A stretch of 64,000 nt of DNA from JARFQW01 sp963842955. GTDB lineage: Bacteria; Pseudomonadota; Gammaproteobacteria; Steroidobacterales; XN24. The translations under genes were made by a program, and so were the position numbers. Location of the stretch: contig CAWJIJ010000002.1 of NCBI GenBank assembly GCA_963842955.1, forward strand, positions 124,001 through 188,000, in the 5' to 3' direction. The notes under the pieces were generated by a model. The model had not been told where the DNA came from and ran no database searches. It saw nothing but the letters and a program-made list of their open reading frames with translations. This document shows positions 52,957 through 61,746 of this stretch, piece after piece (position 1 is the stretch's first letter; every line of letters starts with the position of its first letter).

Positions 52957-54564
52957 TCAGCCTTCCCCGACGCTCAGGTAGCGGCTGGCATGAACGTTCA
53001 TGACGTTGTCTTCGTAGCCGCGTACCCGTTCCGCAACAAGACGCTTGCTGACATAGAAGTACAGCGGCAGCAGCACGTCGCTCTCCAGGGCGAGGGCCTC
53101 GGCATCATGCAGCAGGCGCTGACGGGCTTCCGGGTCGGGCTCGCGCGCAGCCCTTGCCAGCAATCCGTCGTAGGCGGAGTCCGAAAATCCGGTGCCGTTG
53201 ATCTGGCTGTCGCTGGCGAGGATACCGAGGAAAGTGGCCGCATCGTTGTAGTCGCCGACCCAGCTCGCCCGGTAGACCTCGGTGACGTCCCCGGCCCGGA
53301 TGTTGGCGATCAACACCCGGAATTCCTCGTTCAGCAACTCGGTCTCCACGCCGAGCGCCTCCTTCCACATGCCGGCGATGGCCACGGCCAGACGCTGGTG
53401 GAATTCGCCGGTGTTGTAGCGCAGCTCCAGGCGCAGCGGCCGGTCCGCCCCGAAGCCGGCCTGTGACAACAATTCCCTGGCCCGCTTCACACGGCCAGGC
53501 ATGGGGAGGTCACAGAACCCCAGCGCCGCGGGTGCATAGCCCGCCGTGCCCGGGGGCACGAGGCCGCAGGCCGGGATTTCGCCGATACCGGTGATCTTCG
53601 ACGTAATCAGTTCCCGGTCCACTACCAGGGACAGCGCACGGCGCACCCGGTGATCATCCAGCGGCGGGCGGGTCGTATTGAAGCCATAGAAGTACACGCC
53701 GAGGTAGGGAGCCACCCGCAGCGCATCGGGAAAGTTTTCCCGCACCCAGGGGTAGCGGGCGATGGGAATCGTGTAGGTCATATCCAGCTCGCCGGCGCGA
53801 AAGCGGGCCAGCTCGCTGCTTTCGTCGACGATGTGGACAAAACGCACGCCGTCGAGGTCCGTCGGCTCGCGAAAATAGGGATTGCGGCGTACCTCCACAT
53901 GGGAACCCACAACCCAGTCGGTCAGCACGAACGGACCGTTGGAAACGAGGTTTCCCGGCCGCGCGTAGCGTTCGCCGTGGGACTCGACGCTGGCCCGGTG
54001 CACCGGGGCCGCGGAGGGATGGGCCAGGAGTTCGGGGAGATGCGGGGTAGGTGCATCCAGGTCGATGACGACGGTGTCCTCGCCCACGGCCGTGACGCCG
54101 ATGGCACTCACCGGCAGTGCGCCACCGGCTGCCGCGCGCACGTTGACGACGCTGTCCAGGAACGTGGCGTAAGGGGAGGCGGTTGCGGGGTCCACGAGCC
54201 GCCGGAAGGCAAACAGGAAATCGCCCGCGGTGACCGGCGAGCCGTCCGACCAGCGGCCGTCTTCCCGCAGATGGAAGGTCCAGCTGGTGCCGTCCTCGCT
54301 CACCTCCCAGCGGTCCGCCGCGCCGGGCTTTACGCTGGCTGTCGCGTCGAGCACGGTCAGGCCCTCGAACAGATCCCTCACCACGGTATGGGCGGAATCC
54401 GTGCGAGCGAGGTGGGGATCCAGCGATTCCGGCTCCGGGCCGTTGCCCCGCTGCAGGATCGACGCCGTCGGGGCTGCCTCCTCCGCGGGAGGCGGACTGC
54501 CCAGCCAGTGGAAGCCGGCCCAGGCAGCGAGGGCCAAGATCAAAAGAACTATCCAGCGTCGCAT
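52957..54564 (-). CDS. oppA: Peptide-binding protein (SBP family 5), first paralogue beside oppB
   Basis: Periplasmic binding protein of 535 residues, SBP_bac_5 type. It has one N-terminal hydrophobic segment (WIVLLILALAAWAGFHWLG) but no lipobox Cys, unlike its neighbour. Typical segments are QRGNGPEPESLDPHLA, VVRDLFEGL, WTFHLREDGRWSDGSPVTAGDF and VMNVHASRYLSV. It is therefore perhaps held by an uncleaved anchor. It lies 46 bases after the second paralogue. Substrate is unknown; family members take peptides, and some take murein peptides. Confidence 0.9.
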   Translation of the reverse strand: MRRWIVLLILALAAWAGFHWLGSPPPAEEAAPTASILQRGNGPEPESLDPHLARTDSAHTVVRDLFEGLTVLDATASVKPGAADRWEVSEDGTSWTFHLREDGRWSDGSPVTAGDFLFAFRRLVDPATASPYATFLDSVVNVRAAAGGALPVSAIGVTAVGEDTVVIDLDAPTPHLPELLAHPSAAPVHRASVESHGERYARPGNLVSNGPFVLTDWVVGSHVEVRRNPYFREPTDLDGVRFVHIVDESSELARFRAGELDMTYTIPIARYPWVRENFPDALRVAPYLGVYFYGFNTTRPPLDDHRVRRALSLVVDRELITSKITGIGEIPACGLVPPGTAGYAPAALGFCDLPMPGRVKRARELLSQAGFGADRPLRLELRYNTGEFHQRLAVAIAGMWKEALGVETELLNEEFRVLIANIRAGDVTEVYRASWVGDYNDAATFLGILASDSQINGTGFSDSAYDGLLARAAREPDPEARQRLLHDAEALALESDVLLPLYFYVSKRLVAERVRGYEDNVMNVHASRYLSVGEG

Positions 54565-54610
54565 GCCGGGCCAGTGTATCCCTTGTCGGTTGCTGAGAGG
54601 CGCCCGGCCC

Positions 54611-56224
54611 TCAGGGTTGCTCGATCCTGAGATGCCGGGTGGGGTGAATGTCCATGACGTTCGGTGTCCAGCCGGAAACCCACGGCTTGATCAGCCGCTT
54701 GGTGACGTAGAAGTACAGCGGAATCACCGGCTGGTCGTCGAGCATGATGCGCTCGGCCTCCTCCAGCAAGGCCCGCCGCCGTTCCGGGGTGCGGGCGAGC
54801 ATGGACCGCTGCAGGAGCCGGTCATAGGGGTCACTCTGGTAGCCGGGATAGTTCATGCCGTGGTGGGATCCCAGGATCTCGGCGAAGCTGAAGGCGTCCC
54901 GGTAGTCTCCCACCCAGGCGCTGCGAAAGGTCTGTTTTTCGCCGTCTCGCAGCGTGGCGAGGTAAACCCGGAACTCCTCGTTGCGCAGGACCGTATGCAC
55001 ACCCAGGTCCTGCTTCCACATGGCGGCAACAGCCACCGCCAGGCGCTTGTTGTTCTCGCCGGTGTTGTAGAGCAGCTCGATCTCCAGCGGTTCCCGACGG
55101 GAGTAGCCCGCGGCCTGGTAAAGGGACCGGGCCTCCCGGCGGCGCCGGTCGCGGCTCCAGGCGGCCCACGCGGGGAGCTGCTGTGCGTAGCCTTCCATCG
55201 GCGGCACCCAGCTGAACGCCGGGATCTCCCCGGCGCCGGTCACCGCACCCACGATCAGGTCCCGGTCCAGCACCATGGCGAGGGCCCGGCGCAGTCCGGG
55301 CTGGCCGGCCAGCGGCCCCGACGCCACGTTCAGACCGAGATACCCGATGGCCAGCTGCGGCGACACAACGAGCTCCTCGGGCAGATGGCGCTCGATCCAC
55401 CCGAACTGCTGGCTCGGGACGCTCAGGGTCCAATCCAGTTCACCGGCCCGGTAGCGTTTCAGCTCCGCGGCCTGGTTTTCGATGGGGTAATACCAGACCT
55501 CGGGAATCTGGACGCTCTCCACAGCGTGATACTCGGGATTTCTTGCCAGCCGGACGTGGGACTGGGCCACCCATTCCACGAGCTGGTAGGCGCCGTTGGT
55601 CACGTGCACCTCTGGGCGGGTGAATTTTCCGCCGTGCTCCTCCAGCGTCGGCCGGTGGACAGGATAGGACACCGGATGGGCCAGCACTTCGAGGAAGTAC
55701 GGGGTACGGCCCTCCAGGCGGATCTCCAGGCGCCGTTCGTCCAGGGCCTCCACGCCGAGTTCCTCGGGCGGCAGCGTCCCGTTGATCACCATGGAGGCGT
55801 TCTCGATCGGCGCAAGCATCTGCGCGAACCCGCCCTGGCTCTCCGGGACGAGGGCCCGGTGGAAGCCGGCGACGAAGTCCGCGGCGGTCACCGGGTCCCC
55901 GTTGGACCATCGGGCGTCCTCGCGAAGATTGAAAACGTAGACCTTGCGATCCTTGGATACCGTCCAGTCGGCGGCCGCGCCCGGCATCACGGCGCCGTCC
56001 TCGCTGGTGGCCACGAGGCCTTCGTAGAGGTCGCGGAGTATGTTGTTGGCGGGTACTCCGTTGCCCTTGTGGGGATCCAGGCTGTTGGGCTCGGACCCGT
56101 TGCCCCGGCGCAGTACCGGACCGCCGTCGGCGTTGAACTCAGGCCCAGGCGGCGGACCCTCACGGCTGCAGGCGGAGACGCTCAGGAGCACGACCGCGAG
56201 CACCAGTGGACGCCAGCAGCGCAT
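54611..56224 (-). CDS. oppA: Peptide-binding lipoprotein (SBP family 5), second paralogue
   Basis: Periplasmic binding lipoprotein of 537 residues. A signal peptide with a lipobox has Cys19 (SVSACSREG). It parallels the next gene in RRGNGSEPNSLDPHKG, ILRDLYEGL, YVFNLREDARWSNGDPVTAADF and NVMDIHPTRHLRI. Two binding proteins feeding one OppBCDF set would widen the ligand range. Its start overlaps the mnmG stop by one base, so it is coupled to mnmG translation. Confidence 0.92.
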   Translation of the reverse strand: MRCWRPLVLAVVLLSVSACSREGPPPGPEFNADGGPVLRRGNGSEPNSLDPHKGNGVPANNILRDLYEGLVATSEDGAVMPGAAADWTVSKDRKVYVFNLREDARWSNGDPVTAADFVAGFHRALVPESQGGFAQMLAPIENASMVINGTLPPEELGVEALDERRLEIRLEGRTPYFLEVLAHPVSYPVHRPTLEEHGGKFTRPEVHVTNGAYQLVEWVAQSHVRLARNPEYHAVESVQIPEVWYYPIENQAAELKRYRAGELDWTLSVPSQQFGWIERHLPEELVVSPQLAIGYLGLNVASGPLAGQPGLRRALAMVLDRDLIVGAVTGAGEIPAFSWVPPMEGYAQQLPAWAAWSRDRRRREARSLYQAAGYSRREPLEIELLYNTGENNKRLAVAVAAMWKQDLGVHTVLRNEEFRVYLATLRDGEKQTFRSAWVGDYRDAFSFAEILGSHHGMNYPGYQSDPYDRLLQRSMLARTPERRRALLEEAERIMLDDQPVIPLYFYVTKRLIKPWVSGWTPNVMDIHPTRHLRIEQP

Positions 56225-58110
56225 CAGGCGATCCGCCGGCGGGCGCCGCTGCGCTTGATGTGGACCAGCAGAACCGACACCGCCGCCGGGGTCACGCCCG
56301 GTACACGAGCCGCCTGCCCCAGCGTCGCGGGCCGGGCCTCGGCCAGCTTCTGGCGAACCTCGTGGGACAGCCCCGACACGCTGTCGTAGTCCAGGTCGTC
56401 GCCGAGGGCCAGGTCCTCGTGCCGCCGCTGGCGTTCAACCTCGTCCTGCTGACGGCGAATGTAGCCCGCGTACTTGGTCCGGATCTCTACCTGCCCGGTC
56501 ACGGCTGGATCCGGGTGGACCGGCGCGAGCCCCAGGTCCGCCAGATCCGAGTAAGTGACGCCGGGCCGCTTGAGCAGACTCTCCGCGGAACTCTCCCGGG
56601 ACAGTTCACCGTCCAGGAGACGCGCGGCTGCCTCGGCAGGGATATCGGCGGGCCTCACGATGCGGCGCGCAAGCGCAGTGGTCAGCTCCGCCACGCCGGC
56701 CTGCCGCGTCTCGAAGATCGCCCAGCGGTCATCGTCAACGAGCCCCATTCGCCGGCCCGCCGGAGTCAGCCGCTCGTCGGCGTTGTCTTCCCTGAGCATC
56801 AGCCGGTGCTCGGCGCGGCTGGTAAACATGCGATAAGGCTCCGTCGTGCCCCGCACGATCAGGTCGTCCACGAGCACGCCGATGTAGGCCTCGTGGCGGC
56901 GCGGCCACCAGGGTTCATCATCGCGCACGGCGAGCGCGGCGTTGATGCCGGCGAGAATGCCCTGGGCCGCGGCTTCCTCGTAGCCGGTGGTGCCGTTGAT
57001 CTGGCCGGCGAAGTACAGGCCGCGGATAAATCGGGTCTCCAGGGTGTGGGCAAGATCGCGGGGATCGAAATAGTCGTATTCGATGGCATACCCGGGGCGG
57101 GTGATGCGCGCCGCCTCGAAGCCCGGGATGCTGGCCACGAAGGCCTGCTGGATATCGAAGGGCAGGCTCGTGGATATCCCGTTGGGATAGACCTCGTGGG
57201 TGGTCAGGCCTTCCGGCTCCACGAAGATCTGGTGGGAGTTCTTGTCGGCGAAGCGCACGATCTTGTCTTCCACCGACGGGCAATAGCGCGGCCCGACGCC
57301 TTCGATGTGACCGGCGAACATCGCCGAGCGATGCAGGGCCCCGCGGATGATGTCGTGGGTCGCCTCGGTCGTGTGGGTGATGTGGCAGGGCACCTGGCGG
57401 GGATGATCGGCCACCGAGCCGGTGAAGCTGAACACTGGCCGGGGCTCGTCTCCGGGCTGCTCCGCCAGGCGGTCGAAATCGATGGTCCGCCCGTCGATAC
57501 GCGGCGGCGTGCCGGTCTTCAGCCGGCCGACCCTGAAGGGCAGTTCCCTGAGCCGCTCGGCGAGACGGTTGGATGCCGGGTCGCCGGCCCGGCCACCGGA
57601 ATGGCTGGCATCGCCGACGTGGATGCGGCCGCCGAGAAATGTGCCGACGGTCAGGACCACCGTGTGGGCGCGGATCACCACGCCCATGCGGGTCACCACG
57701 CCGGCCACCCGCTCGCCCTCCACGACCAGGTCGTCCACTGCCTGCTGGAACAGGTCCAGGCCCGGCTGGTTCTCGACCTGCTCGCGGATCGCCTGGCGGT
57801 ATAGCACCCGGTCGGCCTGGGCGCGGGTCGCCCGCACGGCCGGTCCTTTCCTCGCGTTCAAGGTCCGGAACTGGATACCCGCAGCGTCGGCGGCTTTTGC
57901 CATGGCGCCGCCGAGCGCGTCCACCTCACGGGCAAGATGGCCCTTGCCGATGCCGCCAATGGCGGGATTGCAGCTCATCTGACCGATGGTTTCGATGCTC
58001 TGGGTGAGCAGAAGCGTGCGCGCACCCATGCGCGCCGCGGCCAGGGCAGCCTCGGTGCCGGCGTGCCCGCCGCCCACGACGATGACGTCGTAATGCGCTC
58101 CGTAATCCAT
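56224..58110 (-). CDS. mnmG: tRNA uridine-5-carboxymethylaminomethyl modification enzyme MnmG (GidA)
   Basis: With MnmE, modifies U34 of certain tRNAs using FAD, NADH and folate. The 628-residue protein (E. coli 629) has the FAD loop VIVVGGGHAGTEAA, SCNPAIGGIGKGHL, the catalytic-Cys region PCHITHT and RYCPSVEDKI. The C-terminal MnmE-binding region is present. The ATG at 58110 is the family start. In most gammaproteobacteria mnmG precedes rsmG directly; here it is followed by two oppA genes and oppBCDF. Confidence 0.97.
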   Translation of the reverse strand: MDYGAHYDVIVVGGGHAGTEAALAAARMGARTLLLTQSIETIGQMSCNPAIGGIGKGHLAREVDALGGAMAKAADAAGIQFRTLNARKGPAVRATRAQADRVLYRQAIREQVENQPGLDLFQQAVDDLVVEGERVAGVVTRMGVVIRAHTVVLTVGTFLGGRIHVGDASHSGGRAGDPASNRLAERLRELPFRVGRLKTGTPPRIDGRTIDFDRLAEQPGDEPRPVFSFTGSVADHPRQVPCHITHTTEATHDIIRGALHRSAMFAGHIEGVGPRYCPSVEDKIVRFADKNSHQIFVEPEGLTTHEVYPNGISTSLPFDIQQAFVASIPGFEAARITRPGYAIEYDYFDPRDLAHTLETRFIRGLYFAGQINGTTGYEEAAAQGILAGINAALAVRDDEPWWPRRHEAYIGVLVDDLIVRGTTEPYRMFTSRAEHRLMLREDNADERLTPAGRRMGLVDDDRWAIFETRQAGVAELTTALARRIVRPADIPAEAAARLLDGELSRESSAESLLKRPGVTYSDLADLGLAPVHPDPAVTGQVEIRTKYAGYIRRQQDEVERQRRHEDLALGDDLDYDSVSGLSHEVRQKLAEARPATLGQAARVPGVTPAAVSVLLVHIKRSGARRRIA

Positions 58111-58282
58111 TTGCCGCCTGCTCGCCCCCGGATGGTGCCCCAACCGCCTGTCGTTTCGAACCGTGATCCCGGCGCGGCGGCCCCTCCGCTGCCGGATGGC
58201 ACGGGAACTTCGGCATTTTATCCCATGCCCCGGCACAGTGGCTTTACATGGCGGAATCTTCGTCAGACCATTGGCGCCGCCC

Positions 58283-59734
58283 ATGCGCCCGGTCACGCCC
58301 CTCATTCTTCTGTTCCTCGCGATGGCCGCGGCCGCTCCGGCCGGGGCCGTGGATCTGTCCCCCTGCCTGTTGCGCAGCGAAGCCGGGGGACCGGCCGTCG
58401 CCGCGGAGTGCGGCCGCATCGAGGTCCCCATCGATTACGCCGATCCCGCCGAAGGCACCCTCGGCCTGAATGTGGCCGTGGTGCCCGCACTGAGCGGCCG
58501 GTCCTCAAACGATGCGGTGACCGTGCTGGCAGGCGGGCCTGGCGGCGCCGCCACGTCCTTCTACGCGGGGTTTCGCGGCGCCTTCATGGCGCTGAGTCGC
58601 CGCCATGACGTGATGCTCGTGGACCAGCGGGGCACCGGCGATTCCCTGCCCCTGGACTGCCCGTTGCCCGAAGACCTGCTCATGGTGCCGGACCGGGAGA
58701 GCACCCAGCGCGACGCCCGGGCATGCCTTGAGGGTCTGCCCACGGATCCCCGGCTCTTCACCACCTCGGTGGCCGTGAAGGACCTGGATACGGTCCGCGA
58801 GGCGCTGGGTTACGAGCGGCTGCATGTCTACGGAGTGTCCTATGGCACCCGCGTCGCCCAGCATTATCTGCGCCGTTATCCGGAGCACACCGGCGTGGTG
58901 ATTCTCGACGGCGTGGTCCCCGCCGGCCGCCCGCTGGGACCACGGCTGGCCATCAACGCCCAGTCGGCACTGGACGGAACACTGGCTCGCTGCGCGGCTC
59001 ACGACGCCTGCGCCGAGCGCTTTCCCGACCTGGCCGGCCAGCTGGCCGTGCTGTCGGCGCGGGTGGCGAAGGAACCCGCAGCCCTGTCCCTGTCCCACCC
59101 GCTGACCGGCGAAACCGTGGACTTTCGTCTCGGACCCATGGAGCTGGCAACGGCGCTGCGCCTGTTGAGCTATGCACCGGAATCTGCCGCCCTGCTGCCG
59201 TTGCTGATCGACGAAGCCAGCCGCGGCCGCCCCGAACCCATTGCCCTGCAGGCCCTGATGGCCGCCGAGAGCCTGGCCGGAGCCCTGAGCCTGGGCATGC
59301 ACAACGCCGTGGTCTGCACCGAAGACGTGCCCTGGGTGGACCCGGCCGCCGTGGACCGGGGCGCGCTGGAGAATACCTACCTGGGCAGCCTGCAGTTCGA
59401 CAGCCTCGTGGACCTGTGTGCCGTGTGGCCCGCCGGGATCCTGGACGACGACCTGCTCGAACCGGTGGTCTCGGATCATCCGGTGCTCCTGCTCTCGGGG
59501 GAGTTCGACCCGGTCACGCCGCCGGCATGGGCCGAGGAAGCCATGGCCGGGCTGTCGAACAGCCGGCATGTCGTCGCTCCCGGCCAGGGCCATGGCGCGG
59601 CCATCCGCGGCTGCCTGCCCAGGCTCATGGCCGACTTCGTGGATGCCGAGGGATTCGGGGAGATGGACTTCAGCTGCGTGGAGCGCCTGCGGGCGCCGCC
59701 GTTCCTGCTGGACTACGCGGGGCCGTCGCCTTGA
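58283..59734 (+). CDS. Secreted alpha/beta hydrolase, tripeptidyl/prolyl aminopeptidase-like
   Basis: An exported hydrolase of 483 residues with a signal peptide (LILLFLAMAAAAPAGA). The nucleophile Ser186 is in GVSYGTRVA; the acid Asp is in SGEFDPVTPP and the His in GQGHG. LAGGPGGAA is the HGGPG-like oxyanion loop and VDQRGTGDS follows. The C-terminal TAP-like region is typical of proline iminopeptidase or tripeptidyl aminopeptidase relatives. Several Cys suggest disulfides. Start is the ATG at 58283; a longer open frame overlaps the mnmG promoter. Its stop overlaps the natA start, so export of a peptide by the ABC pair might be linked. Confidence 0.85.
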   Translation: MRPVTPLILLFLAMAAAAPAGAVDLSPCLLRSEAGGPAVAAECGRIEVPIDYADPAEGTLGLNVAVVPALSGRSSNDAVTVLAGGPGGAATSFYAGFRGAFMALSRRHDVMLVDQRGTGDSLPLDCPLPEDLLMVPDRESTQRDARACLEGLPTDPRLFTTSVAVKDLDTVREALGYERLHVYGVSYGTRVAQHYLRRYPEHTGVVILDGVVPAGRPLGPRLAINAQSALDGTLARCAAHDACAERFPDLAGQLAVLSARVAKEPAALSLSHPLTGETVDFRLGPMELATALRLLSYAPESAALLPLLIDEASRGRPEPIALQALMAAESLAGALSLGMHNAVVCTEDVPWVDPAAVDRGALENTYLGSLQFDSLVDLCAVWPAGILDDDLLEPVVSDHPVLLLSGEFDPVTPPAWAEEAMAGLSNSRHVVAPGQGHGAAIRGCLPRLMADFVDAEGFGEMDFSCVERLRAPPFLLDYAGPSP

Positions 59735-60471
59735 TCCGGGCCCACGGGCTCACCAAGCGCTTCGGCCCGGTCACCGCGGCGAAGGAGATTTCGTTTACCG
59801 CAGTAAACGGCCGGATCACCGGGCTGCTCGGCCCGAACGGCGCCGGCAAGTCCACCACGCTGCGCATGCTTTACACGGCCCTGACGCCCGACGCGGGCAG
59901 CGCCCGGGTGGACGGGATCGACGTGGTGGCGGATCCCCAGGGCGCCCGCGCCCGCCTGGGGGTGCTGCCCCATGACGCCGGGCTGTATCCGCAGCTCACG
60001 GCGCGGGAGAACGTCGCCTACTACGGTCGGCTGTGCGGCCTGGCCGGCCGGAAGCTGGAGCAGCGCCTGGACGAGCTGACGGAGTTGCTCGGCATGGCCG
60101 AATTCCAGCACCGCCGTACCCAGGGCTTTTCCCACGGCCAGCGTACCCGGGTCGCGCTGGCCCGGGCGCTGGTCCACAGGCCGGCCAACCTGATCCTCGA
60201 CGAACCCACCACGGGCCTCGACGTCATGGCGGTCCGCACGGTGCGAGGCCTGCTGCGGCACCTGAAGGACCAGGGGATCTGTGTGCTGTTTTCCAGCCAC
60301 GTGATGCAGGAAGTCGAAGCCCTGTGCGACGAGGTGGTGATCATCGCCGGCGGCCGGATTGCCGCTGCGGGAACCCCCGACCAGCTGCGGGCGGCCAGCG
60401 GCGAGAAGGACCTGGAGGACGTGTTCGTGAAGGCCATAGAGGGCACCCGTCCCGGTGACGCCGATGCCTGA
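59731..60471 (+). CDS. ABC transporter ATP-binding protein, NatA-like
   Basis: ATPase of an ABC-2 exporter. The 246-residue protein has Walker A GPNGAGKST, Walker B LILDEPTTGLD and a signature FSHGQRTRVALARAL (SHGQ in place of SGGQ). It begins RAHGLTKRFG at a TTG that overlaps the upstream stop (TTGA). Resemblance to NatA (sodium extrusion) is good, but many such pairs carry other cargo, so no symbol is given. It overlaps the permease gene. Confidence 0.88.
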   Translation: MIRAHGLTKRFGPVTAAKEISFTAVNGRITGLLGPNGAGKSTTLRMLYTALTPDAGSARVDGIDVVADPQGARARLGVLPHDAGLYPQLTARENVAYYGRLCGLAGRKLEQRLDELTELLGMAEFQHRRTQGFSHGQRTRVALARALVHRPANLILDEPTTGLDVMAVRTVRGLLRHLKDQGICVLFSSHVMQEVEALCDEVVIIAGGRIAAAGTPDQLRAASGEKDLEDVFVKAIEGTRPGDADA

Positions 60472-61642
60472 GTGGTTCACGGTCTTTGTAAAGGAGTGCC
60501 GGGAAACCCTGAGGGACCGGCGCACCCTGTCCTCCGCCCTGCTTCTCGGCCCGCTCCTGGGCCCGGTGATGTTCGCGATCATGGTGTCCGTGGTGCTCGA
60601 GAAAAGTCTCGACGATGCGGCCGAGACCCTGGAGCTGCCGGTCTACGGGGCCGAACGTGCGCCGGAGCTGATGGCGTATCTCGCCACCCGCAACATCGAT
60701 GCGCAGTCCCGGTCGGGCAGCCTGGTCGACGCGCGGGCGCTGGTGGCCGACGGAACCGAAGGCGTGGTGCTGCATGTCCCGGAGGCGTTCGCCGCGGAAC
60801 TTGGCGCGGGGCGGCCGGCACCGGTGCAGCTTGTCACCGACGGCTCCGAGCGCGGCGACGCGCCGGCAGCCGGGCGGGTGCGGGCTGCCCTCGGAGCCTG
60901 GTCGGCGACGCTGGCCGGCCAGCGGCTGCAGCTGCGCGGCGTGGACCCGCGGGTGGTCTCGCCGCTGGCGCTGGACGAAGTGGACGTTTCCACGGCTACC
61001 GGCCGCAGCCTGGTGCTGCTGGGCATCGTGACCTATTTCCTGCTCTTTTCGGTGCTGACCGGCGGGCTGTACCTGGCCATCGACGCCACCGCCGGGGAGC
61101 GGGAGCGCAAGTCCCTGGAGCCGCTGTTCACCCTGCCCGTGTCCCGCGAAACCATTCTCTTCGGCAAGCTGGCCGCGACCTTTGTCTTCATGGCCCTCTC
61201 GCTGGCCATCACCCTGGTGGCCTTCTCGGTGAGCCTGAAATTCATCGACCTGGAGCGGCTGGGCATGCTCGCCAACTTCGGCCCCCAAGTCGCGCTGAAG
61301 GCGTTCCTGGTCGTGCTGCCGTTCGCGGCCTTCGGCGCCGCCCTGCTGACCCTGGTCGCCAGCTTCACACGCAGCTACCGGGAAGCCCAGTCGTGGCTGT
61401 CGGCGGTGCTGATCGTACCGACCGTCCCGATCATATTCGCGGGCATCTACGGGCTCTCGGCGTCACTGCCAGCGATGTTCGTTCCCAGCCTGTCCCAGCA
61501 CCTGCTCGTCACCGAGCTCATGCGCGGCGAGCCCCTGGCGCCGCTGCATGTCACCGTGTCGGTGGCCGCCACGCTGCTCGCCGCGGCCCTGCTAGCCGCC
61601 GCCATCCTGAGGTTCTATCGCCGGGAGTCCATTCTCGGCTGA
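60464..61642 (+). CDS. ABC transporter permease, NatB-like (ABC-2 type)
   Basis: Membrane partner of the upstream ATPase. It has about 392 residues with one N-terminal and five C-terminal membrane helices and a large extracellular insert (about residues 45-185). KECRETLRDRRTL at the N-terminus and ERERKSLEPLFTLPVSRETILFGK are typical of NatB-like permeases. A GTG at 60455 and an ATG at 60464 are both possible; both overlap the natA-like end. Cargo (sodium, peptide or drug) cannot be told. Confidence 0.87.
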   Translation: MPEWFTVFVKECRETLRDRRTLSSALLLGPLLGPVMFAIMVSVVLEKSLDDAAETLELPVYGAERAPELMAYLATRNIDAQSRSGSLVDARALVADGTEGVVLHVPEAFAAELGAGRPAPVQLVTDGSERGDAPAAGRVRAALGAWSATLAGQRLQLRGVDPRVVSPLALDEVDVSTATGRSLVLLGIVTYFLLFSVLTGGLYLAIDATAGERERKSLEPLFTLPVSRETILFGKLAATFVFMALSLAITLVAFSVSLKFIDLERLGMLANFGPQVALKAFLVVLPFAAFGAALLTLVASFTRSYREAQSWLSAVLIVPTVPIIFAGIYGLSASLPAMFVPSLSQHLLVTELMRGEPLAPLHVTVSVAATLLAAALLAAAILRFYRRESILG

Positions 61643-61746
61643 GCGGCGCCGATCGGGCTCCGGCGACCGGATAACTGGGAGGCGGATCACGCCCCGCCGG
61701 CGGGTGGACTGTCAGACTCGGAGTTCCGGAACTACCGGCACGCGAC

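Noticed and set aside
36610..58110. A genomic island or prophage between rsmG and mnmG
   Set aside because: No integrase, transposase, tRNA target or direct repeats were seen, and the genes have the same GC-rich style as their surroundings; it looks like ordinary chromosome.
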